NCBI GenBank assembly: GCA_022511465.1
Contig: JAFLRM010000006.1
Span: 1-64,000, forward strand
Length of the DNA stretch: 64,000 bases
Direction: 5' to 3'
Source: Acetatifactor sp.
Lineage (GTDB): Bacteria; Bacillota; Clostridia; Lachnospirales; Lachnospiraceae
Shown in pieces: positions 17,929 through 26,718 of this stretch (position 1 is its first letter; every line of letters starts with the position of its first letter). Position numbers and translations under genes: made by a program. The notes beneath the pieces are model-generated. The model searched no databases. It was not told where the DNA came from and saw nothing but the letters and a program-made list of their open reading frames with translations.

Positions 17929-19401
17929 ATGGCTGGAATAGGCGTCAGACTAAACAGAATATTCAGTAAAAACACGATCACTACAAGTCTGATCGGTTTT
18001 GGATACAGTATGGTGATCACGGTGGCTCCCATGTTTCTGGTAATCATTGCGGTCATGGTCATGCAGGCCCTGCTGGGATTTTCAAAGATTGGTTATGCGG
18101 ACAGAGAATTGTACTCCTGTACGGTGCTCTATATCTTTATCTTTGCCCTGCTGACGGCCTCACCTTTTAACGCAGTACTGTCAAGATACATGTCTGACGA
18201 GATCTACAATGAGAAATTTGATAACATTATGCCCTGCTATTATGTAGGACTGATCATGAATGAAGGGTTCAGCTGCCTGGTGGGGATCCCGTTCTGCATC
18301 TGGGAGTATGTGGTGGGCCATGTAGAGATTTTCTATGTGTTTATGGGTTTCTGCGGCTATATCTCGTTGTCGCTGGTGTTTTACACCATGCTGTACCTGT
18401 CCATCTGCAAGGATTACAAGAAGATATCTTTCTTCTTCTTCATCGGTATGCTGGTCACAGTGCTGCTGTCCCTTGTTCTGGTATACTGGCTTCATGTTGG
18501 GGTGAGTGAGGCCATGCTCTTCTCGCTGGATGTGGGTTTTATAGTGACCTCTTGCCTAGAGTTTGCGTTGATACGGAGTTATTTTCGTGAAAACAGCGGC
18601 AAATATAAAGAAGTGCTGCGATATTTTAAAAAGTATTGGATGTTAATGGTGACCAACTTCCTGTACACTCTGGGGCTCTACATACATAATTTTGTGTTCT
18701 GGAGTACCGATATGCGGATGGTGGTGGTCAATACTTTCGTTTGTATGACCGCCTACGATATGGCGACCTGTCTGGCAATGTTTACCAATATTTCGTCCAG
18801 TGTGCTATTTATCACCAGGGTGGAGATGCACTTCCATGACCGCTACAAGCTGTATTCCGAGGCGGTGATCGGCGGCAGGGGGATGGATATTGAGAACTCC
18901 AAGAAGAGAATGTTTACCCAGCTCGCTGAGGAGTTGATGAATTTGGTGCGCATTCAGTTTATTGTGTCCGCGGTGGTATATTTGATCTTTGTCACAGTGC
19001 TTCCGCAACTTGGTTTTGGAGGTTTAGTCATAAAAATCTATCCGTGTCTGACGGCGGGATATTTTATTTTGTTCACCATGTACTCGGCCATCATCTTCTT
19101 GTATTATTTCAATGATCTGGTTGGAGCGACGATCACAGCCCTGAGTTTTTGTCTGGGAACCTTTGTGGGGGCGCTGGTGGCAACCCATCTGTCCACCATA
19201 TGGTATGGCATCGGGCTGGTGTTTGGTTCCATGCTGGGCTGGTGTATGGCATACCACAGACTGCGTGTGATGGAGAAAAATTTGGATGTGCACATTTTCT
19301 GCAACGGTAATATTATGGAGAGGGGACATGGAAGAATGCCTTCCAACAAAGTCTTTGACAGAAGACTTCCCGGAAAGGAAAAAGGAGTGGTGAAACAGTG
19401 A
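17929..19401 (+). CDS. pelG: PelG, Wzx-like Pel transporter
   Basis: A 490-residue membrane protein with about 12 helices and short loops, the MATE/Wzx-like fold of PelG. Typical segments are SLIGFGYSMVITVAPMFLVI at the start and LNRIFSKNTI just before it. PelG works with PelD, PelE and PelF to carry the growing polymer across the membrane. RBS AGGAGGAG 6 bp upstream. It directly follows pelF and its stop overlaps the next start by one base (TGATG). The C-terminal ~35 residues form a basic soluble tail. Confidence 0.93.
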   Translation: MAGIGVRLNRIFSKNTITTSLIGFGYSMVITVAPMFLVIIAVMVMQALLGFSKIGYADRELYSCTVLYIFIFALLTASPFNAVLSRYMSDEIYNEKFDNIMPCYYVGLIMNEGFSCLVGIPFCIWEYVVGHVEIFYVFMGFCGYISLSLVFYTMLYLSICKDYKKISFFFFIGMLVTVLLSLVLVYWLHVGVSEAMLFSLDVGFIVTSCLEFALIRSYFRENSGKYKEVLRYFKKYWMLMVTNFLYTLGLYIHNFVFWSTDMRMVVVNTFVCMTAYDMATCLAMFTNISSSVLFITRVEMHFHDRYKLYSEAVIGGRGMDIENSKKRMFTQLAEELMNLVRIQFIVSAVVYLIFVTVLPQLGFGGLVIKIYPCLTAGYFILFTMYSAIIFLYYFNDLVGATITALSFCLGTFVGALVATHLSTIWYGIGLVFGSMLGWCMAYHRLRVMEKNLDVHIFCNGNIMERGHGRMPSNKVFDRRLPGKEKGVVKQ

Positions 19402-19784
19402 TGCATTCCGGAAATATTTTACAGATTATTATGATCGCGACAGGTGTGTTTTTGTTGATAGTGACAACGACTTCCCTGGCTCGCAGGCGTATGACGGAGT
19501 CCTTTTGTCTGGCATGGGGACTGATTTCCGTGATTTTGGTGATGGCTGGTATTTTCCTGCGCCCGGCGGAGTGGAGTTACTACATCAGTACCATGGGCAT
19601 GGTGCTGGTCATTCTGATTGGTTTTTGCATTATCTATGTGGCATATTTTATGAGTGCAAAAGTGTCGGAGCTCTCCCGCAAGAATCAGGAGCTTGCCATG
19701 CAGGTATCGCTTCTTAATCAGGAGAATGAACGCATTTTGGAGCGGTTGGAGCAGTTGATCGATGTAGACAAAAGAAAGTTGTAA
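19401..19784 (+). CDS. DUF2304-like small membrane protein
   Basis: A 127-residue protein with three membrane helices (about 6-26, 35-53 and 64-88) followed by a cytoplasmic coiled coil (SELSRKNQELAMQVSLLNQE). This is the pattern of the DUF2304 family, often found beside glycosyltransferases in surface polysaccharide clusters. The ATG at 19401 shares its A with the pelG stop; a GTG three bases earlier is a possible alternative. AAAGGAG lies upstream. The role in the Pel-type operon is unknown. Confidence 0.7.
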   Translation: MHSGNILQIIMIATGVFLLIVTTTSLARRRMTESFCLAWGLISVILVMAGIFLRPAEWSYYISTMGMVLVILIGFCIIYVAYFMSAKVSELSRKNQELAMQVSLLNQENERILERLEQLIDVDKRKL

Positions 19785-19800
19785 ATAATAGGAAAATAAT

Positions 19801-21003
19801 GTGAAAAAGATATTGTTTGTAATCAACACGCTGGGACATGCAGGGGCGGAGACGGCACTCCTTGAGCTTTTGCGAAATCTGGATCCCGCTCATTGTGAGG
19901 TACATCTCTTTGTGCTGATGGGACAGGGGGAGATGATCCATCGACTCCCTAAGCATGTAAAATTGTTGAACAGAGAATATGATGACTGCTCTGTGCTGAG
20001 CAGGGAGGGAAAGGCACATTTGAGGAAGCATGTGATCCGTGCGCTCTTAAAGCGAGCTGCCCTGCTGAGACTATTTCCCTATTTATTTTGCCGGTTGACG
20101 GACATGATAAAGAGGGGAAGGATTCAGGCGGATAAACTTCTGTGGCGGGCTATGGCGATGGGAGCGGATCGCTTTACGGAGCATTATGATCTGGCGGTGG
20201 CCTATCTGGAGGGCGGTGCGGCGTACTATGTAGCGGACTATGTCAATGCCCGAAAGAAAGCAGGATTTATTCATGTGGATTATATTCAAGCAGGCTACAA
20301 CCGGAGTCTGGACAGGGACTGCTACCTGCAATTTGACCATGTTTTCCCAGTGTCGGACGAGGTGAAGAAAAGTTTTCTCGATGTCTATCCGGAGTGTGAA
20401 GAGCGGACGGAAGTATTCCACAATCTGCTGAATCAGGAGATGATCCGGGAGAGGGCGAAGGAGCCGGGAGGTTTTAGCGATCCCTTTGACGGACAGCGGA
20501 TACTTACTGTGGGACGCCTGACCAACCAGAAAGCTTTTGAGGTCTCGGTGGAAGCTATGAAGCTTTTAAGAGATGGCGGCGAGAACGTGCGCTGGTATAT
20601 TCTGGGAGAGGGAGAGAAAAGAAATGAGCTGGAGGCAAGGATCAGAGAGCTCGGTCTGGAGCAGGACTTTCTGCTTCCAGGGGCGGTGGAGAATCCGTAC
20701 CCTTATATGGCACAGACAGATCTCTATGTACATGCCACCCGCTTTGAAGGGAAGAGCATTGCCATTCAGGAGGCGCAGACTCTGGGCTGTGCGATCATAG
20801 TATCCGACTGCAGCGGGAACAGAGAGCAGGTCGTCCAGGAGGAGGATGGTCTGTTGTGTGAATTGACACCGGAAGGAATCTGCGCAAGTGTAAAAACGCT
20901 CCTGCATGACCGCGGGAAAAGGGAGCGGTTCGGACAGGCTTCGATGCGGAAGCAAATCTCCGATGTGGGAGAAATTAGGAAGCTGTTGGCGTTGTTAGAG
21001 TGA
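19801..21003 (+). CDS. GT4 family glycosyltransferase
   Basis: A 400-residue GT-B enzyme. It opens with the family segment ILFVINTLGHAGAETALLELL, has TVGRLTNQKAFEV at the start of the donor domain, LPGAVENPYPYMAQTDLYVH, and the EX7E motif EGKSIAIQE followed by AQTLGCAIIVSDCSGNREQV. The start is a GTG at 19801, 16 bp after the DUF2304 gene. It is the last gene before a 62-bp gap and may close the Pel-type operon. Sugar donor and acceptor cannot be told from sequence. Confidence 0.88.
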   Translation: MKKILFVINTLGHAGAETALLELLRNLDPAHCEVHLFVLMGQGEMIHRLPKHVKLLNREYDDCSVLSREGKAHLRKHVIRALLKRAALLRLFPYLFCRLTDMIKRGRIQADKLLWRAMAMGADRFTEHYDLAVAYLEGGAAYYVADYVNARKKAGFIHVDYIQAGYNRSLDRDCYLQFDHVFPVSDEVKKSFLDVYPECEERTEVFHNLLNQEMIRERAKEPGGFSDPFDGQRILTVGRLTNQKAFEVSVEAMKLLRDGGENVRWYILGEGEKRNELEARIRELGLEQDFLLPGAVENPYPYMAQTDLYVHATRFEGKSIAIQEAQTLGCAIIVSDCSGNREQVVQEEDGLLCELTPEGICASVKTLLHDRGKRERFGQASMRKQISDVGEIRKLLALLE

Positions 21004-21065
21004 AGAATTGATAGTATAAATGTATTGCATTGTATTATAGAGACTCTAAGAGAGGGGCAACAAAG

Positions 21066-21836
21066 ATGCAGGATGGGCAGAAGGAATTGTTGATCATTAT
21101 TCCAGCCTACAACGAGGCGAAAAATATCAACTTAGTGTTGGATCAGGTGGAAGACCCTAAGATCGTGGAAATTGCCGATGTGCTGATCATGAACGACGCT
21201 TCTTGGGATGGCACCAACTGGATCGCCAAGAATCGCAGGCACACCGTCGTAACGCATGTCTTTAATCTGGGATATGGCAGTGGTCTGCAGCTGGGCTACA
21301 AGTATGCCGTGCGCAGAAAGTATAAATATGTGATCCAGATGGATGCTGACGGCCAGCACGATGCATGTAATGTCAGACTGCTGTATGATCGTCTGAAAAC
21401 GGCGGATGCGGATGGCAAGTACCCCGATATTGTGCTGGGATCCAGATTTCTGGAGGGCAGCGGCGATTTTCCCATAAGCCGGGTGAAAAAAATTGCCCTT
21501 GTGATGTTTCGTGCGTTGATCCGCGTGGGAGCCGGCAGGAAAATCGTGGATCCCACTACAGGATTACAGGGACTGAGCAGAAGAGCCTTTTTGTTCTACT
21601 CCCGGTACAATCACTTTGACGACAAATATCCGGATGCCAACATGCTCATGCAGATGCTGCTCTTGGGATTTCGAGTGGTGGAGGTGCCGGCTTTGATGCA
21701 TGTCCGCAAGGAGGGTTCCAGCATGCACTCAGGGTTAAAGCCTGTGTTCTACATGTTCCGCATGATGTTCTCCATCATAGCGGTATGGATCCGGATCCGT
21801 ATATACAAGGTAGATGTGGGGATAACAGATGAGTAA
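21066..21836 (+). CDS. GT2 family glycosyltransferase (polyprenyl-phosphate type)
   Basis: A 256-residue GT-A enzyme with IIIPAYNEAKNINLVLDQVE at the N terminus, MNDASWDGT, the donor-binding MDADGQHD (the DxD motif) and DPTTGLQGLSRRAF, all as in dolichyl-phosphate-mannose-synthase-like GT2 enzymes. It has no clear C-terminal membrane anchor beyond a short hydrophobic stretch. The ATG at 21066 is 8 bp after GAGAGGGG and is preferred to the upstream frame start at 21030. The gene after it overlaps by 8 bp, so they are coupled. Confidence 0.87.
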   Translation: MQDGQKELLIIIPAYNEAKNINLVLDQVEDPKIVEIADVLIMNDASWDGTNWIAKNRRHTVVTHVFNLGYGSGLQLGYKYAVRRKYKYVIQMDADGQHDACNVRLLYDRLKTADADGKYPDIVLGSRFLEGSGDFPISRVKKIALVMFRALIRVGAGRKIVDPTTGLQGLSRRAFLFYSRYNHFDDKYPDANMLMQMLLLGFRVVEVPALMHVRKEGSSMHSGLKPVFYMFRMMFSIIAVWIRIRIYKVDVGITDE

Positions 21837-23145
21837 AGGGATTTTTGGATTATTTGAAAAAAGATGGAAATTTCAAAAGGTATCTCTCGCAGAGAGCGCG
21901 GAGGAACTGCACAATCCGGCGCGCGGCTGGTATCAGTTACATTCCTTTCAGGCGGAGGAGACGATTTCCAGAGAAGACTTGCAGTGGCGCATAAATGAGG
22001 CGGATTCGCTGGTGCTTGTAATGATAGACATTGGAGCCTACAAAGACTGCAACATGGACGAACAGGGACTTTCCAACATTCGGATGATCTTGGATTTTTT
22101 TACGGATCGACAGCTGGACATTATCTTGCGGATCACCTATGATCATTTGGGAAGGGCTCAGGAGCGAGAGCCCTTCTTTTTCATGCAAGTGACGGAACAT
22201 TTGGCGCAGCTGGGGCCACTGCTCGAACAGTATGCGGAGCACATTTTTGTCTATCAGGGAGCGTTGGTGGGAAACTGGGGAGAGATGCACACCTCGCGCT
22301 TTCTTGCCACAGACAAGCTGGAAAGACTGTCCTCCATGCTGACCGGTTTTCTGGGGGAGAAGTCCTTTCTGGCAGTGCGCAGACCCATGTACTGGAGAGC
22401 GTTACATCCTATGGTCTGTAGAAGCAGAGATTATTCCGTGACGCGGATGGGACTTTTTGACGATGCGATCTTTGGTTCTGCCACACATCTGGGAACTTTT
22501 GGCGTGAAGCCGGAGGCGGAGATGGGCTGGGATGACCCGTGGTTGACGGAGGAGGAGATTTCTTTTGAGGAGAAACTCTGCCAATATGTGCCACAAGGAG
22601 GTGAAGTGGTCTATGAGGAGGGCGTTGCAGAGAATCGCTCTCTCCAGGATACGGTGGAACGCCTGCGCAGAATGCATGTGAGCTATCTGAACAGCGGTCA
22701 CGATGAGAGACTGTTGAAGCTGTGGAAGAATACATCCTGGAAGGGAGTTGGCCCCTGGATGGGGGTGAGCGGATACGATTACATAGGAAGGCACTTGGGG
22801 TATCGGTTCGTTGTGAAAAGTGTTTCGGTCACTTTTGAAAAGATGGAGGAGGTCGCCTGCAGATGGGAGATCTCTATTGAAAATACAGGTTTTGCACGAT
22901 GCTATCAGGAGATGGTGGTTTGGCTGGAGTGGACCGATAAGGACGGCAGAGTCTGTACGAGTGAGGTTGATCTGAAGTTGAGCCACATCCTGCCGGGAGA
23001 GACAAAGGCGGGAACCTGTGTCACGATACCAGCAGAGGGAAATGTGTATCTGTACGCTAAACGAAAGAAGGATGAGAGGTCGATCTATTTTGCTAACGGG
23101 ACTGCAGGGAAGAAAGGAGTTCTTCTTGGGAGACTGTCTCAATAG
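21829..23145 (+). CDS. DUF4874/DUF4832 domain protein (no signal peptide)
   Basis: A 438-residue protein. The N-terminal half matches the DUF4874 pattern: NPARGWYQLHSF, LVMIDIGAYKDC, ILRITYDHLG, then VYQGALVGNWGEMHTSRF. The C-terminal half is DUF4832-like with MHVSYLNSGHDERLLKLW, YDYIGRHLGYRFVV and a beta-sandwich end. The barrel-like N-terminal half resembles glycoside hydrolases; activity is unproven. It overlaps the GT2 gene by 8 bp. No signal peptide or membrane helix is visible, unlike its paralogue on the other strand. The last 53 bp overlap the 3' end of that paralogue. Confidence 0.82.
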   Translation: MSKGIFGLFEKRWKFQKVSLAESAEELHNPARGWYQLHSFQAEETISREDLQWRINEADSLVLVMIDIGAYKDCNMDEQGLSNIRMILDFFTDRQLDIILRITYDHLGRAQEREPFFFMQVTEHLAQLGPLLEQYAEHIFVYQGALVGNWGEMHTSRFLATDKLERLSSMLTGFLGEKSFLAVRRPMYWRALHPMVCRSRDYSVTRMGLFDDAIFGSATHLGTFGVKPEAEMGWDDPWLTEEEISFEEKLCQYVPQGGEVVYEEGVAENRSLQDTVERLRRMHVSYLNSGHDERLLKLWKNTSWKGVGPWMGVSGYDYIGRHLGYRFVVKSVSVTFEKMEEVACRWEISIENTGFARCYQEMVVWLEWTDKDGRVCTSEVDLKLSHILPGETKAGTCVTIPAEGNVYLYAKRKKDERSIYFANGTAGKKGVLLGRLSQ

Positions 23146-24643
23146 TCAGTGTCCCAAGATGTATCCGATCCTTGTCGTCGGTGTCGTCGTTGGCAAAAAG
23201 GATGGTCTGACCCGTGTAAGGGTCGGACAGGGAGAAAGACACGCGATAGGTACCATCCGTCAGGCTGAGCATATCGAGAGGGAGGGTAAACGTGGTCTCA
23301 CTTCCCGCCTTTATGGCGCGGTTGTCCAGAGACACCGGAACCAAGAGCTGCAGGCCGGTATCCGTATTTTCCAGGGAGACCGTGCCGTCAAATACGCGGT
23401 AAGCAGGGGCAAAACCGGTATTTTGTATGGACAGGGACAACTGGGAGGCAAAGGGGGCAAGGGGATCGTAGAAAAGCTCCGAGCCGCTTGCCACGTAGCG
23501 ATAACCCAAATGAGCCTCTATGTAATCGTAGCCGTTCATGCCGTCAAAGCAATCGTCTCCGTGGTAGGTGGACTTCTGCCACTTGTTTAGGACTGAGGCA
23601 TCATAACCACTGTTTAAGTAGGACACATGCATCTGCGAAAGGAAAAGGATGGCGTTGTCCAGATCGTTGTAGGGATTGTCGATCACTGTCTCCCCGCCGT
23701 TGGGAACAAACTGGCAGACAGCATCCTGATATGCGATCTCTTCGTCTCTGGTACCCTTGTCCTGCGGTTCGGTGGTTTCGGCGTTGGACGATTCATCGTA
23801 AGTGCCCAGGTCGGTCTCAGAGCCCAACATCCCGTCGTTGAAGAGACCAAGTCTGGAGGCGAGTGAACCGTCATAGGCGTTCACCTCGGATATCGGTGTT
23901 CGGGTCTGGAGCACACCCCGCAGCTGGGAAGGGGTTCTTACTGCGAGATAGATGGACGGGTCTGTGGCATTGGCCAGATGCGTCATCAACAGGCGAGTAT
24001 CTTCCGTGGTGCCATAGTGTGCCGAATTCATTTCTCCGTAGTTACCGACAAAGGAACTCTGGATCATAAACACACAATCGGTGTATTGGTTTACAATAGC
24101 GCCAACCTGATCCATGTGTCGATAGATCTGATCGATAGTGGTCGGCTCAGTCTTTGCTGATCTACCGTCCCAGTCATAGATAAAGCGCAAGATTACCTGG
24201 CACTTGGAGGAACGGTATGCCGCCAGAATGCTGTCCAGCTGCTGCAGAGCATTGTCGCTCAGATCGGAGTCTGAATAGCGCAGCAGGTTGATCTCTACAA
24301 GGTGCAGCTGGCCGGAGCCGGAGCGACTGGCCTGTACAGCTCGCTCTTTTGTTTCAGAGGGATCTTCCTCCGAGAGGAGATAGCCGATCATCTGATAGAA
24401 GCCACAGAAAGGGTTGTTTAATACCGAGTTGGTCTCCTGATAGGCGGCGGGCTGATAGGAAGCGATCTGATAGGAGACAGGTTCATCGGAAGTAGTTATG
24501 TTGGGAATGATCTCATCCGAAATGGTCTCGCTGGGGGCAGACTGGCTGCCCCGATAACGCAGAAGATAAACCCAGGATGCTGCCAGCGCTCCAAAAAGAG
24601 CAATATAGATCAATGCCATAAAAATAGGAAAAATTTTCTTCAT
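23093..24643 (-). CDS. DUF4874/DUF4832 domain protein, membrane-anchored paralogue
   Basis: A 516-residue protein with an N-terminal membrane anchor (IFMALIYIALFGALAASWVY) and a Ser/Thr/Tyr-rich linker, then the same two domains as the gene at 21829-23145. Matching landmarks are NPFCGFYQMIGY, the QVILRFIYDWDG strand, MIQSSFVGNYGEMNSAHYG, and MHVSYLNSGYDASVLNKW with YDYIEAHLGYRYV. It runs toward its paralogue, and the two share 53 bp at their 3' ends. The cytoplasmic and the surface version may act on the same polymer; this is inference. Confidence 0.83.
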   Translation of the reverse strand: MKKIFPIFMALIYIALFGALAASWVYLLRYRGSQSAPSETISDEIIPNITTSDEPVSYQIASYQPAAYQETNSVLNNPFCGFYQMIGYLLSEEDPSETKERAVQASRSGSGQLHLVEINLLRYSDSDLSDNALQQLDSILAAYRSSKCQVILRFIYDWDGRSAKTEPTTIDQIYRHMDQVGAIVNQYTDCVFMIQSSFVGNYGEMNSAHYGTTEDTRLLMTHLANATDPSIYLAVRTPSQLRGVLQTRTPISEVNAYDGSLASRLGLFNDGMLGSETDLGTYDESSNAETTEPQDKGTRDEEIAYQDAVCQFVPNGGETVIDNPYNDLDNAILFLSQMHVSYLNSGYDASVLNKWQKSTYHGDDCFDGMNGYDYIEAHLGYRYVASGSELFYDPLAPFASQLSLSIQNTGFAPAYRVFDGTVSLENTDTGLQLLVPVSLDNRAIKAGSETTFTLPLDMLSLTDGTYRVSFSLSDPYTGQTILFANDDTDDKDRIHLGTLTIETVSQEELLSSLQSR

Positions 24644-24656
24644 TATATATTTCCTC

Positions 24657-24686
24657 TTGAACAGAATATTAGATATAGTATATCAT
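24657..24686. promoter_or_regulatory. Divergent promoter region with a small palindrome
   Basis: GATATA-G-TATATC (24672-24684) is an inverted repeat. On the minus strand TGATATACT (24677-24685) is an extended -10 for the DUF4874 gene. On the plus strand TTGAAC (24657-24662) and TATCAT (24681-24686), 18 bp apart, could serve the nucleotidyltransferase gene. Confidence 0.4.
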
Positions 24687-24730
24687 TAAGAATAGAAAAT
24701 TGCTACAAAAAATATTTGGGAGGCTGAAAG

Positions 24731-25951
24731 ATGGAGGAGGCATATCTGCTTTGGCTGATTCGCAGGAGTTTGCCGGGAAGTTCATATGCTTTGACGGAGT
24801 CAGACGGTGAGAGTGCACGGATGGCGGCAGGCAGGGAGAATTTTGACTGGGAGAAGTTCTGTCATATGGCCGAAAGACACGGAGTGCTGCCGCTTTTGCA
24901 TGAGGCATTGGAGGATGCACAGCTGCCAGATCATGTGCAAAAGCGGGCGGAGGATGCCGCCAGAAAGGCAGTGCTGCAGAGTTATCGTATTTTGTTCCTG
25001 TGCAAATATCTGGTTGGGAAGCTGGAACAGGAAGGACTTTCTGTGGCGGTGCTTAAAGGGGTTGGGACCGCTTCCTTTTACCCGGTTCCGGAGCTGAGAA
25101 AGAGTGGAGATGTGGATCTTCTGCTGACTGACGGTAAGAGTCTTAAGAGGGTGGAGACGATTCTCAAGGAGTGCGGATTTGTACTTGGTAAGGAGCAGCA
25201 TGGACTGCACCATGTAGTGTATGAGACAGAGGACGGAATTGGGATCGAGATTCACACGATGCTGGCGGAGCCCTTTGACGACCGCCGGATCAACCGGTAT
25301 CTGGAGGACAAGCTGGAGGAGTGTGGCAGGAATATTGTGCGCACGGACTGTATGGGAGTGAAGCTTCCGATCTTGCAGGATGGTTATCACGCATATGAGC
25401 TTCTTCTTCACATGCTGCAGCATTTTCTGTATGCCGGTTTTGGGTTGAAGCTTTTGTGTGACTGGGTTGCGTTTTGGAGCAGAGAGATTCCGAGGGAGGA
25501 GCAGGAAAAGTACTTGCAGTTAGTGAAAGAAAGCGGTGTAAGAGGCTTTTCCGATATTGTTACCGGCACCTGTGTCCGATATCTGGGACTTGGCAGGGAG
25601 ACGGTGAGTTGGATGAAGCTTCCCGAGGAAGATGGTGTGGTGGAGGAATTTATGAGGGAGACCATGACGGCGGAGGAGTTCGGTTATTCTACGTTGGATC
25701 GCATGGTGGCGCTGCGAAGCGGAAGTCTGCCGGAATATGTCAGGGAATTCCATCACCAGATGCATTTAAATTTCCCCAGAGCGGGGAAGTGTTTTTTGTT
25801 CTGGCCGGTACTGTGGGTGATCACTCTGGGGAGATTTCTGTACAACAACCGTAAGCTGAGAAAGGTATCTACCAGAGCGGTCTTGAAGAATGCAAGGCAA
25901 AGGGGCTTGCTTCGCGCCCAAATGCGGCTGTGGGAGAGGGAAGAGCCGTGA
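24731..25951 (+). CDS. Nucleotidyltransferase family protein (PF14907-type)
   Basis: A 406-residue protein. The N-terminal helical region is followed by LKGVGTASFYPVPELRKSGD and VDLLL, the nucleotidyltransferase signature with its Asp pair (GDVDLLL). A helical C-terminal half follows. The same family occurs in paeninodin-type lasso-peptide loci (PadeN) and other peptide clusters, where it is thought to modify a peptide or a phosphate tail. Here it lies beside a precursor-like protein, an ABC exporter and a PqqD-HPr-kinase fusion. The ATG at 24731 follows GGGAGG. Its substrate is unknown; the link to the downstream protein is an inference from neighbours. Confidence 0.8.
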   Translation: MEEAYLLWLIRRSLPGSSYALTESDGESARMAAGRENFDWEKFCHMAERHGVLPLLHEALEDAQLPDHVQKRAEDAARKAVLQSYRILFLCKYLVGKLEQEGLSVAVLKGVGTASFYPVPELRKSGDVDLLLTDGKSLKRVETILKECGFVLGKEQHGLHHVVYETEDGIGIEIHTMLAEPFDDRRINRYLEDKLEECGRNIVRTDCMGVKLPILQDGYHAYELLLHMLQHFLYAGFGLKLLCDWVAFWSREIPREEQEKYLQLVKESGVRGFSDIVTGTCVRYLGLGRETVSWMKLPEEDGVVEEFMRETMTAEEFGYSTLDRMVALRSGSLPEYVREFHHQMHLNFPRAGKCFLFWPVLWVITLGRFLYNNRKLRKVSTRAVLKNARQRGLLRAQMRLWEREEP

Positions 25952-26070
25952 GTCGAAAAGTGGCAGACAGGTGCCTTGCTTCATAAAATATACTGAACGG
26001 AAAAAGAGGAAGGCAATCAATTAAGTAGAGATTGTATATTAAAAAAAACAATAATATTATCAAATCAAAT

Positions 26071-26099
26071 TTGACAGATTAACAGAATCATGCTATGAT
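26071..26099 (+). promoter_or_regulatory. Strong consensus promoter of the precursor-like gene
   Basis: TTGACA (26071-26076), a 17-bp spacer and TATGAT (26094-26099), with TG at the extended -10 position. It is the best sigma-A promoter in the window. It sits in a 217-bp AT-rich gap and gives a leader of about 60 bases. Confidence 0.88.
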
Positions 26100-26168
26100 T
26101 GAGTTACCTAGAAACTGTAACGGAATAAAAATACATTGACAACGATTCTGAAAGGAGAGGTTACAAAA

Positions 26169-26618
26169 ATGAAAAATTATGAAAAGCCCATTGTTTTGAT
26201 GAACGATGAAGTTTCAGAGGGCGTGTATGCAGCGAGCGGTGCTGGTGCTGGCGGTGATTGCTATACCGTAACTGCATATATCCATCAGAAACCTGAGACC
26301 GGCAGAGAGGATTATCGTATCCAGGTAGATGCTACACATGCTGCGAAAGATTTGCATCACAGCACAGAGCAGGTATTGACTTTATACTTCAATCAGCCTG
26401 TAACCTTTAGTTTTTGCAGTGATTCCAATGCTACATTGAGTGGTGGAAATGGAACGAGTGCTCTTGACATCACCTACAATTACCACAACAATGCTAACGA
26501 TCACATTGGACTGGGTGATGTTGTTGTTACATCTGCGGATGGTTTGGCTGTAACCGGTGCCGTACTCAAATGTAACTACACTTGCGAGCAGCATAGTGGC
26601 TTGAATGGCACTCCCTAA
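26169..26618 (+). CDS. Precursor-like small secreted protein, function unknown
   Basis: A 149-residue protein behind AAAGGAGAGG, starting at the ATG at 26169. It begins with a charged, non-hydrophobic leader (MKNYEKPIVLMNDEVSEG) ending in VYAASGAGAGG, unlike a Sec signal. The rest is Thr-, Asn- and Ser-rich with alternating hydrophobic residues, so probably beta-sheet, and has four cysteines (GDCYT, SFCSDS, LKCNYTCEQ). There is no membrane segment. A consensus promoter in front and a strong terminator behind show that it is made alone and probably in large amount. Its place among a nucleotidyltransferase, ABC exporter, PqqD-kinase fusion and peptidase suggests it is their substrate. I recognise no characterised family. 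Confidence 0.8.
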   Translation: MKNYEKPIVLMNDEVSEGVYAASGAGAGGDCYTVTAYIHQKPETGREDYRIQVDATHAAKDLHHSTEQVLTLYFNQPVTFSFCSDSNATLSGGNGTSALDITYNYHNNANDHIGLGDVVVTSADGLAVTGAVLKCNYTCEQHSGLNGTP

Positions 26619-26639
26619 GTAATATCTGAGATGGCTAAG

Positions 26640-26671
26640 AAAGGCCCTGCAGTACGTCTGCAGGGCCTTTT
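26640..26671. terminator. Strong, probably bidirectional terminator
   Basis: AAAGGCCCTGCAG (26640-26652) pairs perfectly with its complement from 26658, with a 5-base loop and a TTTT tail. It ends the precursor-like gene and, read from the other strand, the ABC exporter gene. Confidence 0.9.
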
Positions 26672-26718
26672 AATATGTTCTATAGTTAAAAGAAAAGGGT
26701 TCAAAACAAGATATTTCT

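Noticed and set aside
22402..23142. A 246-residue minus-strand open frame
   Set aside because: It overlaps the DUF4874/DUF4832 gene on the other strand completely and has no recognisable domain.
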